6,338 nt of DNA from Dehalococcoidia bacterium (GCA_004377275.1 SOIC01000173.1:1-6338); one strand, 5' to 3'; counted from the stretch's first letter, positions 1-6,338 are shown. The notes: generated by a model not told the origin, from the letters alone. Made by a program: numbers and translations.

Positions 1-335
1 GAAGTTTGGCAAGAGACTAGCACGATTAAACCGATTTGTCAATAGGTTTGGGACAAGATTCTCATTTTTGCCCTAGTCGCTACACTGCAGCAAACTAACC
101 CTCTTCCCCCTCGCCTTGGTCTTTGCGCTAGGAAAAGCTAGCCCTGACTTCCTGAGCCGTTACTACTGTGGCTTCTGATTCTTTATTTGGTCTGCACATG
201 GTTCTAGCATACATTCTGGGTGGGAAACAAACGCATAAACTACCTGGTGTCCTCCCTATCTTAAGTGCGGCATATCGCGCGCCGCGAAGACAGTGCAACC
301 CCTGGACGTTACACTCAATCGGCGGACAGGCGGAA
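1..335. other. Region downstream of the operon with no convincing gene
   Basis: No protein I recognise is encoded here. The short open frames on both strands have no family-like motifs and two of them run into the 3' end of the SMP-30 gene. Small inverted repeats are present: GCTAG/CTAGC around a 6-nt loop at 127-142, and TCGCG/CGCGA around a 3-nt loop at 275-287. The latter lies about 50 bp past the SMP-30 stop, where a terminator would be expected, but no T-tract follows on the minus strand, so I do not call one. No tRNA-like cloverleaf was seen. Confidence 0.5.
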
Positions 336-1181
336 TCAAGGAAGCCCCACGCCAGGAACGTCGACTTGGACGGTTTCGATGCGACCGCTCGCTTTGGCCC
401 GGGCCTCATCGGGATGTAGGGTTTCTGCAGTGAGCACGAAGAGTGTGCGCCGATCGGAACCTCCCAACATGCAGGCGAATGCTTGTGTTGATACCTTCAC
501 GCGGTGGGTCACCTCGCCGCCTTCATGAAGGCGCTGGACCTCCGCGCTGATTGGCGACGCAACCCAGATCGCGTTTTCTGCGTCAAGACAGATTCCATCG
601 GGGACGGCTTGCTCGATCTCTGCCCAAATGCGTCGTACTGTTAGGGAGCCGTCTGGCTCGATGTTAAAAGCGGTGAGGCGCCGGCCGAATGTCTCGGCGA
701 CGATGAGCGTGCGTCCGTCAGGGGTAATGACGCTTCCGTTGGGGAAAGCCATCTCCTCGGCGACGACGCGCGCATCGCCGTCAGGTGTCACCAGCACGAT
801 CTCGGCCAGCGCGAGAGGCTCCTGCTCAATGATGTCGAATCCGAAGTTTCCGATGTAGGCTCGACCCTGCTGGTCAACGACCATATCATTGCAGTGTGAC
901 GACGCGAGTTGGCGTAAGTCGATGACCTCGGTAAGCCCGTCGGTATCGAGTCGCAGCAGGCGACGATCGGTCATTGAAACCACCAGCAGCCGGCCGTCGG
1001 GAAGCCAACCCAGGCCAGAGGGCTGTCCCGGCACTTCGACGATTTTCTCGGTGTCGCCGTTGAAATCGACGGTCATTACCCAGTGCCCGTGCATATCGGA
1101 GAACCATAGCTTTCCGTTGTGCCAGCGCGGGCTCTCGGGGAACACCAGCCCGTCAACAAGAACCTTTGTTTCGAGCAACAT
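336..1181 (-). CDS. SMP-30/gluconolactonase/LRE family beta-propeller hydrolase
   Basis: This 281-residue protein has the pattern of the SMP-30/regucalcin/gluconolactonase six-bladed beta-propeller family, which hydrolyses sugar lactones or similar esters at a single divalent metal. Expected metal ligands are visible: Glu16 in FPESPRW, Asn148 in FPNGSVITPDG and Asp195 in VPDGICLD; Asn98 in SHCNDM matches the substrate-side asparagine. The repeated strands with PDG or LDAE turns (around 60-63, 132-135, 153-156, 194-203) fit propeller blades. The C-terminal CMLGGSDRRTLFVLTA (237-252) is characteristic of the family. It lacks a signal peptide, so it is probably cytosolic. The ATG lies 9 bp after the stop of the flavoprotein gene with only a weak GAAG upstream. 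The gene looks richer in GC than its neighbours. The substrate cannot be read from the sequence. Confidence 0.9.
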   Translation of the reverse strand: MLLETKVLVDGLVFPESPRWHNGKLWFSDMHGHWVMTVDFNGDTEKIVEVPGQPSGLGWLPDGRLLVVSMTDRRLLRLDTDGLTEVIDLRQLASSHCNDMVVDQQGRAYIGNFGFDIIEQEPLALAEIVLVTPDGDARVVAEEMAFPNGSVITPDGRTLIVAETFGRRLTAFNIEPDGSLTVRRIWAEIEQAVPDGICLDAENAIWVASPISAEVQRLHEGGEVTHRVKVSTQAFACMLGGSDRRTLFVLTAETLHPDEARAKASGRIETVQVDVPGVGLP

Positions 1182-1190
1182 AAGGTCGCT

Positions 1191-2156
1191 TCAGCTTTTT
1201 GTCAGTCCGGTCACCACTTCAGTGGCCTGGGCAATGATTCTATCGAATAGGTCTTTTACTGTCGGGATGTCATGCACCTGGCCGATTCCTTGCCCGCAGG
1301 GGACGACTCCGCAGTCCAGGTCGCCTTCATAATAAACTCTTCGGGAATTATCCCCAGAAACAATCTTGAGAATCTCTTCAAAACTAGCACCGGTTGCCTC
1401 TATCTCAGCACACTTAGTGGCGGCGGCATTAGTCCAGACCCTATGAGTGCCGACCGACCTCATGATGAGCATGGTATCGAGTTCAGTCGCACTGACGAGC
1501 GCCTGTTTCAGACTCTCATGGATTGGACATTCCTGTGTGGCGAGGAGTCGCGTACCCATGATTACTCCCTCGGCTCCCAGGGAAAGAACGGCAGCAAATC
1601 CATGGCCATCGGAAACACCGCCGCCGCCGATAACCGGAACTTGAACACCCTTGGCAATCGTCGGAACCAGCACCAGGGTCCCGATATCAAGCCTGCCTGT
1701 TGCCCCGCCGTTTTCATAACCGACCACGGTAACAATATCGGCTCCCAAATTTTGTGCTTTAAGGGCATAGCGGAGCCCCACACACTTGTGAATCCATATC
1801 ATGCCTGCCTCTTTGAAGCGTTGACACAATTCTTCTGGCGGCGCCATATGCCCGGAAGTTTCCACAATCTTAACCCCTTTTTCCACCATGATCTCAGTAT
1901 ACTCTTGCTGGGATACGGGAAACTGGGCAGGAAAGAAATTGAGGTTGATCGCAAAGGGCCTATCGCTCAGTTCTCGGATCCTGTCGATGGCCACTGCGAA
2001 ATCATCCTTAGTTTGGTACATGATCGACGCAAGTATACCTATCCCCCCGGCATTGGAAATGGCGGCTACAAAGTCAGCGTCGCTTATCGACGCCATGGTT
2101 CCGCCGATAATCGGATATTTGATCCCCAGCATTTTGGTGATCCTTGTCTCAAACAT
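1191..2156 (-). CDS. Nitronate monooxygenase-like FMN-dependent TIM-barrel oxidoreductase
   Basis: This 321-residue protein belongs to the NMO / 2-nitropropane dioxygenase superfamily, which also includes FabK-type enoyl reductases. Family features are the N-terminal TRITKMLGIKYPIIGG (4-19), AAISNAGGIGIL (31-42), INLNF (70-74), the FMN phosphate-binding GGGGVSDG (177-184) and LGAEGVIMGTRLLAT (193-207), followed by ECPIH (209-213). The conserved flavin-site motif, normally E-x-G-G-H, reads GYENGGATGR at 146-155, so the catalytic histidine of true nitronate monooxygenases is replaced by Ala152. The real substrate is therefore uncertain; a reductase role is possible. No signal peptide or membrane segment is apparent, so it should be cytosolic. 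The ATG has its own strong Shine-Dalgarno, unlike the genes on either side. The assignment to the superfamily is firm and the specific activity is not. Confidence 0.88.
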   Translation of the reverse strand: MFETRITKMLGIKYPIIGGTMASISDADFVAAISNAGGIGILASIMYQTKDDFAVAIDRIRELSDRPFAINLNFFPAQFPVSQQEYTEIMVEKGVKIVETSGHMAPPEELCQRFKEAGMIWIHKCVGLRYALKAQNLGADIVTVVGYENGGATGRLDIGTLVLVPTIAKGVQVPVIGGGGVSDGHGFAAVLSLGAEGVIMGTRLLATQECPIHESLKQALVSATELDTMLIMRSVGTHRVWTNAAATKCAEIEATGASFEEILKIVSGDNSRRVYYEGDLDCGVVPCGQGIGQVHDIPTVKDLFDRIIAQATEVVTGLTKS

Positions 2157-2162
2157 AGTTTG

Positions 2163-2170
2163 CCCTCCTC
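2163..2170 (-). promoter_or_regulatory. Strong ribosome binding site of the flavoprotein gene
   Basis: GAGGAGGG lies 6 nt before the ATG at 2156. The three other downstream genes in the run have weak or no recognisable Shine-Dalgarno, so this gene appears able to initiate independently after the 36-bp gap that follows the DUF488 gene. Confidence 0.75.
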
Positions 2171-2186
2171 ACTCTGACAGCACTCT

Positions 2187-2200
2187 GTATATCTATATAC
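2187..2200. repeat. Short AT-rich palindrome at the DUF488 stop codon
   Basis: GTATAT and ATATAC arms of 6 bp flank a 2-bp centre. The element includes the DUF488 TAG stop and lies about 30 bp before the flavoprotein start. It contains -10-like AT-rich sequence, but no convincing -35 was found at the right spacing. One such palindrome is expected by chance in a window this size, so function is speculative. Confidence 0.3.
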
Positions 2201-2642
2201 TAGCAGAATTTTTCTTTGGTAGCCAATCCCTTTCCTGGTCGATGATATGGCTTACCTGCCATCCCTGTTTCTCCATCTCGGTGCTGATAAAGCGGCGATG
2301 GCAACGCCAGGGGAAGCGCTCGGCACAAACGATCGCTATCGTCATTCCACTTGCTATTTCGGTAAGCTTTTCTATGCCCTCACGGAACGGGGATGTCGTA
2401 GTAAAGGCCTGGTAACCTCCGCGACGGTAGCCACCCAGCTCTTTGCCCATATGGACGTAGTCAATGCCAGCTTCATGCAATAATGTGGACAGGTTTTCCT
2501 TGGAGAAGTGCTCCAACCTGCTTGAGGGGAACCTCCTCACGTCGACCGCGACCGCCACGCCACGGCTGGTGAGCAGCTCGATGAACTCCTCCGCGGAGCG
2601 GGTGCTAGTGCCGACAGTGTAAATAGTTCCCTGGGATGCCAT
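2193..2642 (-). CDS. DUF488 family protein
   Basis: This is a 149-residue protein of the DUF488 family, whose biochemical role is not established to my knowledge. Family features seen are the N-terminal TVGTSTRSAEEF segment (9-20), DVRRFPSSR at 34-42, YVHMGKELGG at 62-71, CAE at 106-108 and CHRRFIS at 114-120. The cysteines and His115 of the CAE and CHR motifs look like a metal or catalytic site, which is inference. The usual GHS near the N-terminus reads GTS here, so that histidine is missing. The ATG start at 2642 overlaps the purQ TGA as TGATG. A TTG one codon further upstream (2645) is possible but less likely. With no strong Shine-Dalgarno, coupling to purQ is expected. Its length is typical for the family. 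A role in purine synthesis is not supported by the sequence itself. Confidence 0.85.
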   Translation of the reverse strand: MASQGTIYTVGTSTRSAEEFIELLTSRGVAVAVDVRRFPSSRLEHFSKENLSTLLHEAGIDYVHMGKELGGYRRGGYQAFTTTSPFREGIEKLTEIASGMTIAIVCAERFPWRCHRRFISTEMEKQGWQVSHIIDQERDWLPKKNSASI

Positions 2643-3391
2643 CAAATGGTTTTAGCCCACGCCACCGCGTTTTCAAAAATACGGAAGCCATCCCCACGTT
2701 CTCTAGCGGGCTCCCGTGTCCACCGCGGGTGCTGGGTCCAGCGGATAAAGCGTTCCGGATGTGGCATTAAGGCAAAAATACGCCCCGAAGCATCACATAT
2801 GCCGGCTATATTATCTATGGAACCATTTGGATTATGGGGATAGCCGGCGTTTATGTTTCCCGTCTCGTCAGCGTAGCGTAGGGCGATGTTTGGTATTCCA
2901 GGTTCGGTCACCACCTTTCCCTCGCCATGGGCCACCGGGAGGTACATCATGTCTATACCCCGGGTGAATATGCAGGGGCTGGTCTCATTGACGCGGAGAT
3001 AGACCCAGCGGCACTCAAACCTGCCCGAATCATTGCCTGCCAGGGTTAATTGCGGTGATAATTCGGGTAAAATCCCCGCTTTCACCATGACCTGAAAACC
3101 GTTACAAATCCCCAGGATTAGCCTTCCATCGGCAATAAACTTTTGTATCTCCTCTCCCAGCTTCAGCCTTAGTTCATTTGCCAGGATTTTCCCTGCTGAG
3201 ATGTCATCGCCATAGGTAAAACCACCGGGGATGACCATTATTTGGTACTCGGAAAGGAGCTTGGGGTGGTGGACAAGCTCATTTATATGTACGAATTCGA
3301 CCTGTGAGTGTGCTTGTTCGAAGGCAAACGCAGTTTCACCATCACAGTTTGTCCCCGGGGCGCGCAACATTAGTGTCTTAATGCTAGCCAT
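2642..3391 (-). CDS. purQ: PurQ, glutamine amidotransferase subunit of FGAM synthetase
   Basis: This 249-residue class I glutamine amidotransferase hydrolyses glutamine and passes ammonia to the PurL chain encoded just upstream. Visible motifs are PGTNCD at 12-17, PGGFTYGDD at 55-63 (oxyanion region), the nucleophile elbow GICNGFQ with Cys96, AHGEGK at 154-159, and MPHPE at 209-213, which supplies the His211 and Glu213 of the catalytic triad. The chain is somewhat longer than the roughly 225-230 residues of Bacillus-type PurQ; the extra residues include the C-terminal stretch after MPHPER, around HPRW at 221-224. It starts with ATG 6 bp after the purL stop. No clear Shine-Dalgarno is visible, so translation is probably coupled to purL. 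The TGA stop overlaps the start of the next gene. Confidence 0.95.
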   Translation of the reverse strand: MASIKTLMLRAPGTNCDGETAFAFEQAHSQVEFVHINELVHHPKLLSEYQIMVIPGGFTYGDDISAGKILANELRLKLGEEIQKFIADGRLILGICNGFQVMVKAGILPELSPQLTLAGNDSGRFECRWVYLRVNETSPCIFTRGIDMMYLPVAHGEGKVVTEPGIPNIALRYADETGNINAGYPHNPNGSIDNIAGICDASGRIFALMPHPERFIRWTQHPRWTREPARERGDGFRIFENAVAWAKTI

Positions 3392-3397
3392 TACATA

Positions 3398-6262
3398 TTA
3401 CCAGCGGAGCGGCTTCTGCCACGCCTCTTTGAGTTCCGCGAGCGGAGCGGAAAGCACCCGCTCTCCTTTCAGGCCATAAACTTCGAGCCTTTTGTCGCTT
3501 ATAACCTCACCGATGGCGGCGCAATCGGCCCCGGCCATCATTGTCTCGAACTGGTGCTTGTCCTTAGGCGTTACTTCCACTAGAAAGCGGGTATTCGACT
3601 CAGAGAAGAGAACGAAATCGTCTCGAATTTTTCGAAAGGTCGGATCGCCCAGTGGGACCTTCGCCAGATGGATTACCATGCCAAGCTCCCCGGCGAAGGC
3701 CATTTCGGCGGCTGCCACCCCTAGGCCACCCTCGCTCAGGTCATGGCACGCCCTCACCAGTCTTTTCGCAGTGGCGGCACTGAGGGCATCCATCTGCATC
3801 TTCCCCTTCTTGGGGTCCACCCTGGGTACACTGTTACCTACATAGCCGTGAATAGCGTAGTAATGCGAGCCACCCAATTCATCATACGTCGTGCCGACAA
3901 TATAGATCAGGTCGCCTTCCCGCTTGCAGTCCATAGAAAGCGATTGCTCGACGTGATCCATCACTGCCACTGCAGAGATGAGGAGCGTTGGAGGAATACA
4001 TATGCTCCCTTTTTCCGTCTCATACTCGTTATATAGGCTGTCCTTGCCAGAAATGAAGGGGGTCTCATAGGCGATCGCCATATCGTAGCAGGCTTGCGCT
4101 GCGCGTACCAGGCCGCCCAGTCTGTCAGGCCTTTCGGGATTGCCCCAGCAGAAGTTATCCAGCAGTGCTACCCGTCGCAGGCTGCCTCCCACGGCGATCA
4201 CCTGCCGCAACGCCTCGTCTATGGCAGAGGCGGCCATCCAGTAGGGATCGATGTCTCCATATTTAGGATTGATACCGTTGGAGACGATGATCCCCATGTC
4301 TGAGTCAAGTATAGGTTTGATAATGGCGGCATCTCCAGGGCCGTCATTATTTATCCCTACGAGGGGCTTGAGCACGCTGCCGCCCTGCACTTCATGGTCG
4401 TATTGGCGGATTACCCATTCCTTGCTGCAAACGTTCCATGAGCCCAGGATTAGAAGTATCTCCTCCCGCAGGTCGGCTGGTTGGGGAAAGTCAGGCTCCT
4501 CATGCTGTAGTGGCTTCCAAACCGCCTCTCGCTCAAGTTGCGGCAACCCGTGATGCAGGAATTCCATGTCGAGGTCGCCAACGAGATTGCCATTATAGAA
4601 AAGCTGAAGCCGGCGATCGTCGGTGAACTCGCCGATGACCGTCGCTGCCACATCCTCGCTGGCAAAAAGGTGGATCAACTGGTCAACAGTGCTTGGCGGG
4701 GCGGCCACCACCATCCGCTCCTGTGATTCGGATAGCCATATCTCGGTATAGGAGAGCCCTGAATATTTTAAAGGGACTCGCTCCAGATACACGCGCACAC
4801 CGGTCTCTGCGGCCATTTCCCCTACCGCCGATGAGAGTCCACCCCCGCCACAATCGGTAATTCGTCGATATAGTCCATAGTCCCGCGCCTTAAGCAGGAC
4901 ATCGATGAGCTTCTTCTCCATAATGGGATTGCCGATCTGAACGGAGGTGGAAGAAATTTCCTCGGACTCGGAAGTAAGTTCTCCCGAGGCGAAGGTAACC
5001 CCGTGGATACCGTCACGCCCGGTGCTTCCGCCCACCAGGACGACCAGGTCCCCCGGTTGTTGCTGGCCTCGCTGGCTCATGTTCTTCGGCAACAGCCCTA
5101 CGGTGCCGCAGAAGACCAGCGGATTCCCTACATATCGCTGGTCAAAGAGTATGGCACCATTGAGTGTGGGGATGCCAAGGCGGTTGGCATAGTCGGCGAC
5201 CCCGGCGCGGACCCCTTTAAGAATGCGGCGGGGATGGAGCACCCCCTGGGGGAGACTCTGGTATGGGGAATCGGGGGGGGCAAAGCAGAACACATCGGTG
5301 TTCAGGATGGGTTTTGATCCCAGTCCTGTGCCCAGGGGGTCACGGATGACCCCGCCGATCCCCGTCGCCGCCCCGCCATATGGCTCCACCGCTGAGGGGT
5401 GATTGTGCGTCTCCACCTTGAAACAGATTGCGTAGCGGCCGTCGAAATCAATTACCCCGGCGTTGTCACTAAAGACCGATAGGCACCAGGGCTTTTCCAG
5501 TTCCTCGGTGACCCTCATGATCGTGCTCTTGAGCAGGTTGTCGATAGTGAGCTGGTCAAGCTTGATCTTGCCCTTAAATGTCTTGTGGACACAGTGCTCG
5601 GACCAGGTTTGCGCCAGCGTTTCCAGTTCAACATCCGTGGGGTTGCGGCCTAACCTGGAAAAATAATCCTGGATACGCTTCATCTCGCTCAAATTCAACC
5701 AGAGCCTGTTTTTACTCAGCTCCATTAGCATGGCATCGTCCAGGCTCCGCAGTTCAATGGATTGGAGAGAAAAATCGTATGTGGCGGGTGGCAGGGAGGC
5801 CGCTTCCTGTTTGGTGACCATGTGCTGGATCACCGGATTAACCAGCAGCTTGTCGCAGATAGTTTTTAGGTCCTGTTCCGAGAGCTCACCCCATAAGAAG
5901 TATCTCTTAGCCGTTTTTACCGATTCAACCGTGGCGATGCCCAGGTCGCGGATTCCCTTCCTAACGCTTTCCTCCACCGGGTCCATCACACCGGGATTGT
6001 ATGCCACCTCGATGAAATGAGCGTGCTCATCGGGGGAGAGGAACGCTTCTTCGAAGGAATACTCATGGACCACGGGATCGGCCAGTAGCTCCTGACAGAT
6101 TCGGCCCACCTCAGCTTCGGTAAAATTCCCTGCCAGTAGATATATGTCGCTGACCCTGGCCTGTGTTACCGCGGTAATGCCAAGGTCGTGGATATCCTTT
6201 TGTAGTGCCTCCCCCCTGGGGTCGGGGAGACCGGCCTTTACCGAGACCGCGATCCAAAACAA
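3398..6262 (-). CDS. purL: Fused PurS-PurS-PurL, FGAM synthetase synthetase subunit
   Basis: This 954-residue cytosolic enzyme would catalyse the ATP-dependent amidation of formylglycinamide ribonucleotide (FGAR) to FGAM, using ammonia delivered by PurQ. Residues 4-68 and 84-148 are two PurS-like domains, each with a DP motif near its start and an LL-x-(D/N)-P-V motif near its end. Residues ~160-230 form the PurL linker, ending in SEHC at 221-224. The first AIRS-type ATP-binding half has ETHNHPS at 284-290, a GAATGIGG loop and RD at 307-308. The glycine-rich DCGGGG lies at 470-475. The second half carries YDHEV at 621-625, SGKDS at 738-742 and HDLSEGG at 840-846. The frame is intact. Three-subunit PurL proteins are usually 600-750 residues; the extra length is mostly the PurS pair. 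The start is TTG, chosen because a strong Shine-Dalgarno lies 6 nt upstream and the PurS fold begins at residue 4. The glutaminase domain is absent and is supplied by purQ, 6 bp downstream. Confidence 0.95.
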   Translation of the reverse strand: MFWIAVSVKAGLPDPRGEALQKDIHDLGITAVTQARVSDIYLLAGNFTEAEVGRICQELLADPVVHEYSFEEAFLSPDEHAHFIEVAYNPGVMDPVEESVRKGIRDLGIATVESVKTAKRYFLWGELSEQDLKTICDKLLVNPVIQHMVTKQEAASLPPATYDFSLQSIELRSLDDAMLMELSKNRLWLNLSEMKRIQDYFSRLGRNPTDVELETLAQTWSEHCVHKTFKGKIKLDQLTIDNLLKSTIMRVTEELEKPWCLSVFSDNAGVIDFDGRYAICFKVETHNHPSAVEPYGGAATGIGGVIRDPLGTGLGSKPILNTDVFCFAPPDSPYQSLPQGVLHPRRILKGVRAGVADYANRLGIPTLNGAILFDQRYVGNPLVFCGTVGLLPKNMSQRGQQQPGDLVVLVGGSTGRDGIHGVTFASGELTSESEEISSTSVQIGNPIMEKKLIDVLLKARDYGLYRRITDCGGGGLSSAVGEMAAETGVRVYLERVPLKYSGLSYTEIWLSESQERMVVAAPPSTVDQLIHLFASEDVAATVIGEFTDDRRLQLFYNGNLVGDLDMEFLHHGLPQLEREAVWKPLQHEEPDFPQPADLREEILLILGSWNVCSKEWVIRQYDHEVQGGSVLKPLVGINNDGPGDAAIIKPILDSDMGIIVSNGINPKYGDIDPYWMAASAIDEALRQVIAVGGSLRRVALLDNFCWGNPERPDRLGGLVRAAQACYDMAIAYETPFISGKDSLYNEYETEKGSICIPPTLLISAVAVMDHVEQSLSMDCKREGDLIYIVGTTYDELGGSHYYAIHGYVGNSVPRVDPKKGKMQMDALSAATAKRLVRACHDLSEGGLGVAAAEMAFAGELGMVIHLAKVPLGDPTFRKIRDDFVLFSESNTRFLVEVTPKDKHQFETMMAGADCAAIGEVISDKRLEVYGLKGERVLSAPLAELKEAWQKPLRW

Positions 6263-6268
6263 GGGGTT

Positions 6269-6280
6269 CTCCTTCCTCTA
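6269..6280 (-). promoter_or_regulatory. Strong ribosome binding site deciding the TTG start of purL
   Basis: The minus strand reads TAGAGGAAGGAG followed by the 6-nt spacer AACCCC and then TTG at 6262-6260. The purine-rich AGGAAGGAG is a good match to the anti-Shine-Dalgarno and sits at the ideal distance, which supports TTG as the true start even though it is not ATG. Confidence 0.75.
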
Positions 6281-6303
6281 GGCGCGGATTGTATCCACGC
6301 CTA
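6279..6303 (-). repeat. 11-bp inverted repeat in the purL leader (possible operator or RNA hairpin)
   Basis: Reading the minus strand, the arm TAGGCGTGGAT is followed by ACA and then ATCCGCGCCTA. Ten of 11 positions pair perfectly and the eleventh would be a G-U pair in RNA. The element touches the last base of the candidate -10 and ends one base before the Shine-Dalgarno. If transcription starts near 6296 the 5' arm is not fully transcribed, which favours a DNA operator. If it starts further upstream the element would fold as a hairpin beside the ribosome site. No T-tract follows on either strand, so it is not an intrinsic terminator. Confidence 0.6.
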
Positions 6304-6331
6304 TGATACATCAACAAATGGAACCAGGCAA
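6303..6331 (-). promoter_or_regulatory. Candidate sigma70-like promoter of the purL operon
   Basis: On the minus strand a -35-like TTGCCT (6331-6326) is separated by exactly 17 bp from a -10-like TATCAT (6308-6303, one mismatch to TATAAT). Transcription would begin near 6296, giving a leader of about 34 nt before the TTG start with the Shine-Dalgarno well placed inside it. The -35 matches only four of six bases, and sequence beyond 6338 is not available, so a further upstream promoter cannot be excluded. Confidence 0.45.
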
Positions 6332-6338
6332 CAATTTG

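Noticed and set aside
275..287. GC-rich hairpin past the SMP-30 stop as an intrinsic terminator
   Set aside because: The stem is only 5 bp and no T-tract follows on the minus strand.
128..409. A 93-codon minus-strand frame at the left end
   Set aside because: It overlaps the SMP-30 3' end in another frame, shows no motif and has an odd Cys/Arg-rich composition typical of a random frame.
168..419. An 83-codon plus-strand frame starting in the left noncoding region
   Set aside because: No ribosome site or family motif, and it runs antisense into the SMP-30 gene.
1272..2177. A 301-codon open frame on the plus strand opposite the flavoprotein gene
   Set aside because: It is almost fully antisense to a clearly recognisable gene, has low-complexity composition without family motifs, and reads as the complement of conserved codons.
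2196..2222. Internal promoter with TTGGCT and TAGTAT 18 bp apart before the flavoprotein gene
   Set aside because: Both boxes match poorly (four of six at the -10) and lie inside the DUF488 reading frame; the support is too weak to call.
6279..6303. The purL leader dyad as a terminator of an upstream gene
   Set aside because: Neither strand has a T-tract after the stem, and it abuts a ribosome site, so a regulatory role fits better.

Overview
The window reads as one bacterial transcription unit on the minus strand. From right to left it holds a fused PurS-PurS-PurL synthetase gene (TTG start at 6262), purQ, a DUF488 gene, a nitronate-monooxygenase-like flavoprotein gene and an SMP-30/gluconolactonase-type gene. 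The five genes are nearly gapless: 6 bp between purL and purQ, a TGATG stop/start overlap between purQ and DUF488, 36 bp before the flavoprotein gene and 9 bp before the SMP-30 gene. No RNA gene, insertion sequence, CRISPR array or phage gene was seen.

Layout. 6263-6338 is the purL leader. It has a sigma70-like promoter candidate, an 11-bp inverted repeat with a 3-nt spacer, and a strong Shine-Dalgarno. 2642-6262 encodes the fourth purine step, conversion of FGAR to FGAM. PurQ supplies ammonia from glutamine and the PurS-PurS-PurL chain carries out the ATP-dependent amidation. 336-2642 holds three accessory enzymes without an obvious shared pathway. 1-335 holds no convincing gene.

The most notable feature is purL. 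Its first ~150 residues are two tandem PurS-like domains (35% identical to each other, aligned without gaps over 65 residues), fused to a PurL body that lacks the glutaminase domain. In three-protein FGAM synthetases the known composition is two PurS per PurL per PurQ, and in the single-chain large PurL the N-terminal domain resembles a PurS dimer. This chain therefore carries the two PurS copies in cis, and purQ follows at once, so the locus is colinear with large PurL except for a break before the glutaminase.

Organism. Base composition is moderate, roughly half GC. From memory, purL genes of about 950 codons fused to PurS occur in Chloroflexota of the class Dehalococcoidia, and I infer a member of that group or a relative, with moderate-to-low confidence. 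The flavoprotein gene lacks the usual catalytic histidine, and the SMP-30 gene looks richer in GC than its neighbours.
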